Shown: positions 59,341 through 64,000 of the stretch, one piece after another
Layout: the number at the start of each line of letters is the position of its first letter
Numbering within the stretch: position 1 is the first letter of the stretch
NCBI RefSeq assembly: GCF_963169125.1
Contig: NC_084794.1
Location: forward strand, 152,158,858-152,222,857
Reading direction: 5' to 3'
DNA length: 64,000 nt
Source of the DNA: Humulus lupulus
Lineage: Eukaryota; Streptophyta; Magnoliopsida; Rosales; Cannabaceae
The notes under the pieces: generated by a model
Database searches by the model: none
The model's input: only the letters and a program-made list of their open reading frames with translations
What the model was told of the DNA's origin: nothing
Position numbers and translations under genes: made by a program

Positions 59341-60834
59341 TGCTATCTTTTCCCCCTTTTTTTATTTATATATTTGAGTTCATTTTTTGTATGTCTGTAT
59401 CCATTCAGATATTTGAGGGCCAACATAACTTTTCCCTTTGTTTTTGCAGACGCGTACTTTTGACCATTTGCTTCTTTTTGACGGTGACGATGCTTTTGGC
59501 CCTCGACCTCCTTTCAACCACGACAGCACCTAATTTTTCTTGCTTGAGGTATACTTTCTTTTTCCCTTGTGTTTACCGGGTCCAAATTAGCACCACTCGG
59601 GAGGGGGTACTTTGGCCTGAGCTCGTCGTGAGTTAGCCCAGTTGCATGCCCCCTTATTCATACCCCGTAGTGGGTCACTTAGAGCGCTTTTACCTAGAGG
59701 TTTTGAGCCCATTCCTTTGTCTTTTGTAGCATTCCTCTCATTTATATGTGAACCCTTTTTGCCTTCGGGACGAGGTCTCATGGCATGTAAAGGTCTATTT
59801 GACGCTCCTCCGGGGGTTGAATTTGTTGACTTGTCTTCAGACTCGGAGTCCCCTGAGGACAATCCTTACCATGACTACGACACCTTAAGGCAGGCCTGCA
59901 TTCGTCATCTTAAGCATATGGCTGAACATAGGCATAAAATTTTGGTGGTAGAGAGCGAAATAGATTTGGTGTTGAGGGGAGACGGTGTACCTTTCCCCCT
60001 TGACCTTAACGACCATGTAGCGAACCTTAGGGTAACCCTTTTAGATTTGCAGATGGAGTTGGAGTTTATGGAGGGAAATCTCCCGCCTGAGCCTCCTAAC
60101 CCGTTCTCCCCTAATGAGTGTCATGGGGCCATCCCGTCTTCTCCTCAACCCTTATTCTCGATCTACCCTAGTTTAGCGCTTTCACAGCCGGTGCCTCGGT
60201 GGAAGACTCATGCTAGGAAGAAAAAATGGAGGGTAAAGTGCCCTATTTCCACCTCACCTTTTTCTTTTGGTTTTGCAGATATGCCGATGAGAGGGCGACG
60301 ACAGGTGACTGCTGATGATCAGGGCGCTGACCCCCTGTTGGCATCCACTCTAGTGTCCCATGTGTCCATGAATAAACTGTTAGAAATAATAGAGAACTAT
60401 CGTGTTCCCCCATAATACACATTATACGTTCCTTCAGACAAGTGCCAGGCTGACTGCCCAAATCCGGGTTACGTGGCTATGAGCGAGCATATCGAAAGTG
60501 GGTGGTACAATCCCATTACACCCGTTTTTAATCGCGGTTCTCAATTATTTTGACCTTGCTCCACTCCAGCTGGCGCCCAACAGCTAGCTGACCTTGAGTT
60601 GCCTCTTCATCTCGTATATGGATCGTGTCCAGCGTGCTCCTACGACCCAAGAGGTGCATTTCATGTACAATCTCATGCCCTCTCCTAACTCCAAGGGCTT
60701 TTATTTCCTACAAAAAGCCAATACTTTGTTCCCCTTGATAGAGGGCGCTATGTCCAACCCAGGGTCCTGGAAGCAGGACTTTTTCTTTGTGAAGGGTCCC
60801 CTCTCTGTTCGTGAGCACTTTCGATCTGCTCCTA

Positions 60835-60919
60835 GTAAGTACTTCAAGCCCCTTTTTTTTTAAAAAAACTTACTCTTTTTGAACTTATGTTTGTGTCGGC
60901 AACTGTGTGGATTGTGCAG
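60835..60919 (+). other. Predicted intron in the antisense gene
   Basis: Donor GTAAGT, T-rich stretch, acceptor TTGTGCAG. 85 bp, a normal size for a plant intron. The frame is interrupted in it by a run of T/A. Confidence 0.55.
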
Positions 60920-61513
60920 AGCATTTTTCTAGGCCTGGAGTTGTTGGGTCGGAGGCAGATGCATTGGATACATTCATCAAGGCTAATCCTACCGAGAAAA
61001 TGGCTACATACCTCTTCACTGTGAACAAACTCAACTTTAACAAGCTGACCCTAGTTTCGGATCCCGGGTTGTTGTGGAGTATTTCTGGATCAAAGAAGAA
61101 GAAGGCTGCTTTGGCTGAACATCACTCGGACAGGGGTGAGGCTGAGCGTGTGCTAGAGGGGGTCTCCCTTGGACATGGGCAACCCCACCAACCGTCTTCG
61201 TCTCCCAGGGGGTACCCTCCTTTAGCCCCTACAGACCATGATATGGCCTCCCATTCCCAGGATCAACAGGCCATGCCAAGGAGTTTCGTCTGTCCTTATT
61301 CTGAGGACTTCGATGCTTTTCCTCAGGCTTCCCTTGACCTTGGTCCATCGGGGGCTCATTTTTCTGATCAACTTGCGCCCCCTCCTCCTTCGGCGAGCGG
61401 GTCATCTGTCCTTACTCAACCAAGCCATGGACCTTCTTGAAACTGATTGGAGTGGTCTTGGGAGTTTATCTATGTCGAAGCTTGGGGAGACTCTTGTGCG
61501 TTCCGCCGCTTGG

Positions 61514-61610
61514 GTGAGTTCATGCATCTTATGTCGGCCTTATCCTTTTTCTTTTCTCTCTTTCTCTTTTTTTTTTGCTTATCATTGTTATTGTTATTTC
61601 TCTTGTGCAG
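61514..61610 (+). other. Predicted intron in the antisense gene
   Basis: Donor GTGAGT after a TGG codon, strong pyrimidine tract, acceptor CTTGTGCAG. Joining gives phase 0 from SKLGETLVRSAAW into the coiled-coil exon. Confidence 0.6.
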
Positions 61611-62066
61611 ACCTATACAGTGGCTCAGTGATTTGCCGACTCAGCTCAAGACCTCTCCACGTCGAATGCTGAGAGGGACCGTCTTACGGTCCAGGTCCAG
61701 GAGCTCAAGAGGGAACTTGTTGAAACCACGCTTAAGCTAGAGAACGCCTTGGCGAAGGTTTCTTCCTCATCAAAAAAGAATAAGAGGACGATTTCCAAGG
61801 CCTCGATGCTCCAAGAAAGGGTCACTAGCTTAGAAACTGAACTTGAGGGTGCCAAGGCTACTATCGCAGCGTTACAGGGGAGGGTCGCTTCCTTAGAGGC
61901 GGACAAGGCGGCTATGGAGGCGGACAAGGCGACTATTCAGTATAGATCCATAGAGCGCGCCCTTTATGGAGTATGGAGGCAGAATCCTAACTTCGATTTC
62001 TCCTCCTTTGGCGAGCACGCCGTTGCTCGGGCCACTAAGTGGAACGCCCGTGGCAGGAGGCCTTGA

Positions 62067-62689
62067 GATTATCATTTTGAGATTTTTGCCAGTTAGTCCA
62101 ATGTGGGCGTATGCTCGTTCGAGCCCTATTTTTCTTGTAATTTCTCCGAGTCTTGTTATGCTATAAAAACTCGATTTTATATATACATATGCGATCATTC
62201 ATATTTTATTCCCCTGTGTTCAAGGTCCTTTTGAGCCCGCATGATGGAGTTCGATAGGTTCTCTTTTTTATTTATCAAGCTTGAGGTCCTTTGAAGCCCA
62301 TGCGAAGGGGTTCAATAGGTCCCTCTCTAGTGCCTCTTGATTGTTCTTATAAGGATATATTGACCCCTTGGGTTCTAGTTATCCTTTTATATATTTTTGC
62401 GCGCGCTTATTATTTCTTGCGAGAAGCGTCCTTCTAGTCATTATTCATAGTACTATTTTTGCAAGGGTCTCTTTTAGGACCCTTTTTGGCTAGATGGCTT
62501 GGTGGCCGCTCTAGGCTTATTGGTGGGTGCTCTTCTGGAGGCATTTCCTCTCGTGGGAGCATCTGCCTTTATTTGGAGGCTTTTCTTGTAGGACCTTTTG
62601 GCCTCCTTGATGTTCACAAGGGTGGCTAATCCTTGTGAACTCAAGAGATGCCTTGCGGAGTCTTCTTCCTGTTTATAAGGGTTCCTCAC
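62067..62689. other. 3' region of G7 between the two convergent genes
   Basis: Non-coding. Related to 27130-27300 (the segments around gcgtccttct and ttgcaagggtc). No gene seen. Confidence 0.5.
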
Positions 62690-63090
62690 ATATTTTATAT
62701 ATATATAAAGTCCTCGTTTAAGGTCCTGATATAAGGGGTCCTTTTTAGGTTCCCTCTGATATAAGGGGTCATTTTTAGGATCCTCCTGATAAGGGGGTCC
62801 TTTTAGGATCCTCTTGACAGGGGAATCCTTTTTAGGTTTTTTTTTATATATATATAGGAGCCTCGTTTAAGGTCCTGATATAAGGGGTCCTTTTAGGATC
62901 CTCCTGGTAGGGGGTCCTTTTTAGGTTCCCTCTGATATAAGGGGTCCTTTTTAGGATCCTCCTGATAAGGGGGTCCTTTTAGGATCCTCCTGATAGGGGG
63001 TCCTTTTTAGGTTCCCTCTGATAAGGAGTCCTGAGACAAGGGGTTCTTTTTAGGAGTCCATTGTAGGGGTCCTTTTTAGGATCCTTTTCT
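62690..63090. repeat. About 28-30 bp minisatellite with GGATCC motifs
   Basis: A degenerate unit like ataaggggtcctttttagg plus atcctcctg repeats about twelve times. A longer block starting with a TATATA run and cctcgtttaaggtcctga recurs at about 62695 and 62846, giving a higher-order period near 150 bp. Confidence 0.85.
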
Positions 63091-63359
63091 TTGCTGTATA
63101 TTTTGCCTCCTATCCTACCCCCCCAAGTGCTTGGTGAAATTTATTTCTGCAGGCACTTTGGTGGGTGCTATAGAGAAGAAGAATGAGACGTGAAGTGGAG
63201 AACAATTTCATTCATAGTGTGTGGGTTACAATGACATATATGAAAGGGTTACATCGAATTAGGAGGTTAGCAAGGTAGCCTCTTTAATTCTTACTTACTA
63301 AGTGAACATAATAGGGAACAAACTAAACATAGGTCTGTTTTGCATTGGGTACAGAAGTC
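63091..63359. other. Spacer between minisatellite and gag-pol end of G7
   Basis: Non-coding; weakly similar to 27530-27720. No gene seen. Confidence 0.4.
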
Positions 63360-64000
63360 TCATTGGTAGTATTTCTTGAGGTGTTCCGCATTCCATGCTC
63401 TAGTTTCTTCCACGATTCGCAGGTCCTTTTTGTGTGGGCTCGCGCCTTCATGCCCAACCATTGCCATAGGCGCCGAAGGTTTTCCGGTTGCGCAGAGGGA
63501 TGTGTTATAACATTCTCTCGCTTTCTTCTATTCTCCTTGCATGCTTGATATTCCCCCGGGAGTTGGGAATTTCGTAGCCAAGTGGTACACAAAAGTTATC
63601 GCCTTCATTTCTCTCAGGGATGGTCTGCCTAATACCGCATTGAAGGCTGAGGCGCAATCCACCACGACAAAGTTTGCCATTATGGTGGTTTTCCTAGGTT
63701 GTTCCCCCATGGTGAGGGCTAACTCAATTGCGCCTAGGGGCTGTATCGAATCCCCTGTGAACCTGTAAAGGGAGGTATTGGAGGGCTTCAGGTGCCGAAT
63801 GCTCAGTCCCATATTCTCCAAATCAGGGTGATGGAGGATGTCTACAGAGCTTCCATTATCCACTAGGACCCGATGCACTCTCATGTTCGCAAGCTAGACA
63901 GTCAGCACCAAGGGTTCATTATGAGGGAAATGTACCCCATGCGCGTCTTTTTCCGTGAAGGTTATCGAGTCATTCTCACCCTTGAAATTCTTCGGGGGGC
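63360..64000 (-). pseudogene. Tat protease joined to integrase C-terminal tail (G7)
   Basis: On the minus strand one frame runs from the window edge to a TGA at 63360. It starts with GVHFPHNEPLVLTV, meets a TAG at 63894-63896, continues through the protease (VLVDNGSSVDILHHPDLENM, AFNAVLGRPSLREMKA), meets a second TAG at 63528-63530, and after KKARECYNTSL goes within about 40 codons to AWNAEHLKKYYQ, the tail that ends integrase in G5 (56440-56475). RT, RNase H and the integrase core are absent. Both TAGs sit where CAG is expected. Confidence 0.85.

Larger units (their letters stand above)
59780..62066 (+). pseudogene. Antisense PF04195-like multi-exon gene of G7
   Basis: Transcribed opposite to the G7 gag-pol. 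Starts MACKGLFDAPPGVEFVDLSSD at 59780. The conserved domain spans 60420-60600 (PNPGYVAMSEH, then after a frameshift LNYFDLAPLQLAPNS) and continues with NSKGFYFLQKANTLFPLIEG and PGSWKQDFFFVKGPLSV. Likely introns: 60835-60919 (GTAAGT..CAG) and 61514-61610 (GTGAGT..CAG), the second joining phase-correct. The last exon is a long coiled coil (LQERVTSLETELEGAKATIA) ending ALYGVWRQNPNFDFSSFGEH. A TGA at 61629-61631 and two frameshifts disable it. Function unknown. Confidence 0.72.

Noticed and set aside
60233..60278. A further intron in the antisense gene (GTAAAG to GCAG)
   Set aside because: Only 46 bp, below usual plant intron size, and the frame is open across it.
62690..63090. CRISPR-like array
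   Set aside because: Units are degenerate, contiguous and lack unique spacers; plant genome context.
1..64000. Host protein-coding genes
   Set aside because: No long intact frame with a non-transposon domain was found; all recognisable proteins are retrotransposon-encoded.

Overview
This window is a block of nested LTR retrotransposons from a flowering plant, most likely a dicot with a repeat-rich genome. The element types support this: a Tekay/Del-type chromovirus with 2.1-2.4 kb LTRs and an initiator-tRNA-Met primer site, Tat-type gypsy elements with an antisense extra gene, Athila-like gag, and a Ty1/copia element. I found no convincing host gene, rRNA, functional tRNA or CRISPR array. 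Every coding region is broken by stops, frameshifts or deletions.

Layout. 1-8390: Tekay-like element T1 (minus), 3' LTR cut by the window edge, internal region 1675-6091, 5' LTR 6092-8390. 8391-10434: relics of an LTR and of a Tat antisense gene. 10435-22133: Tekay-like element T2 (plus), whose 3' LTR carries a complete 2265-bp solo LTR at 18987-21251 (target duplication CTAGG). 22134-27781: Tat antisense-gene flank, a truncated LTR, an Athila-like gag-protease relic with its probable LTR (minus), and Tat-type non-coding sequence. 27782-29680: a solo LTR with perfect ATTAC duplication. 29905-31318: a truncated relative of it. 31319-38070: a copia element (minus) whose RNase H region is split by another solo LTR at 31377-33856 (TGCTT duplication). 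38071-41105: 3' end of a Tat element (antisense gene, PPT, 3' LTR).

41132-57458: a second Tat element (plus) with 5' LTR, gag, protease, RT, two RNase H regions, integrase and an antisense-gene remnant. Its gag is split by the complete Tekay-like element T3 (minus, 42438-51388, TAAGG duplication). 57459-64000: a third Tat-type element (minus) with a 1.7-kb LTR carrying a 77/64-bp tandem array, a multi-exon antisense gene on the plus strand, a second tandem array, and a protease frame that runs directly into the integrase C-terminal tail, so RT, RNase H and the integrase core are missing.

Most notable observations: (i) LTRs of unrelated families (Tekay-like, the 27782 family, copia, Athila-like) each hold a tight cluster of near-copies of a short GC-rich palindrome, with a different word per family; (ii) all three Tekay-like copies are damaged at the pol/3' LTR junction, one giving an in-frame integrase-LTR chimera with a Lys/Arg-rich tail; (iii) the same gag codon is TAG in all three Tekay-like copies; (iv) the Tat-type element at the right edge looks like a non-autonomous derivative; (v) at least three solo LTRs with perfect 5-bp duplications show strong LTR-LTR recombination.
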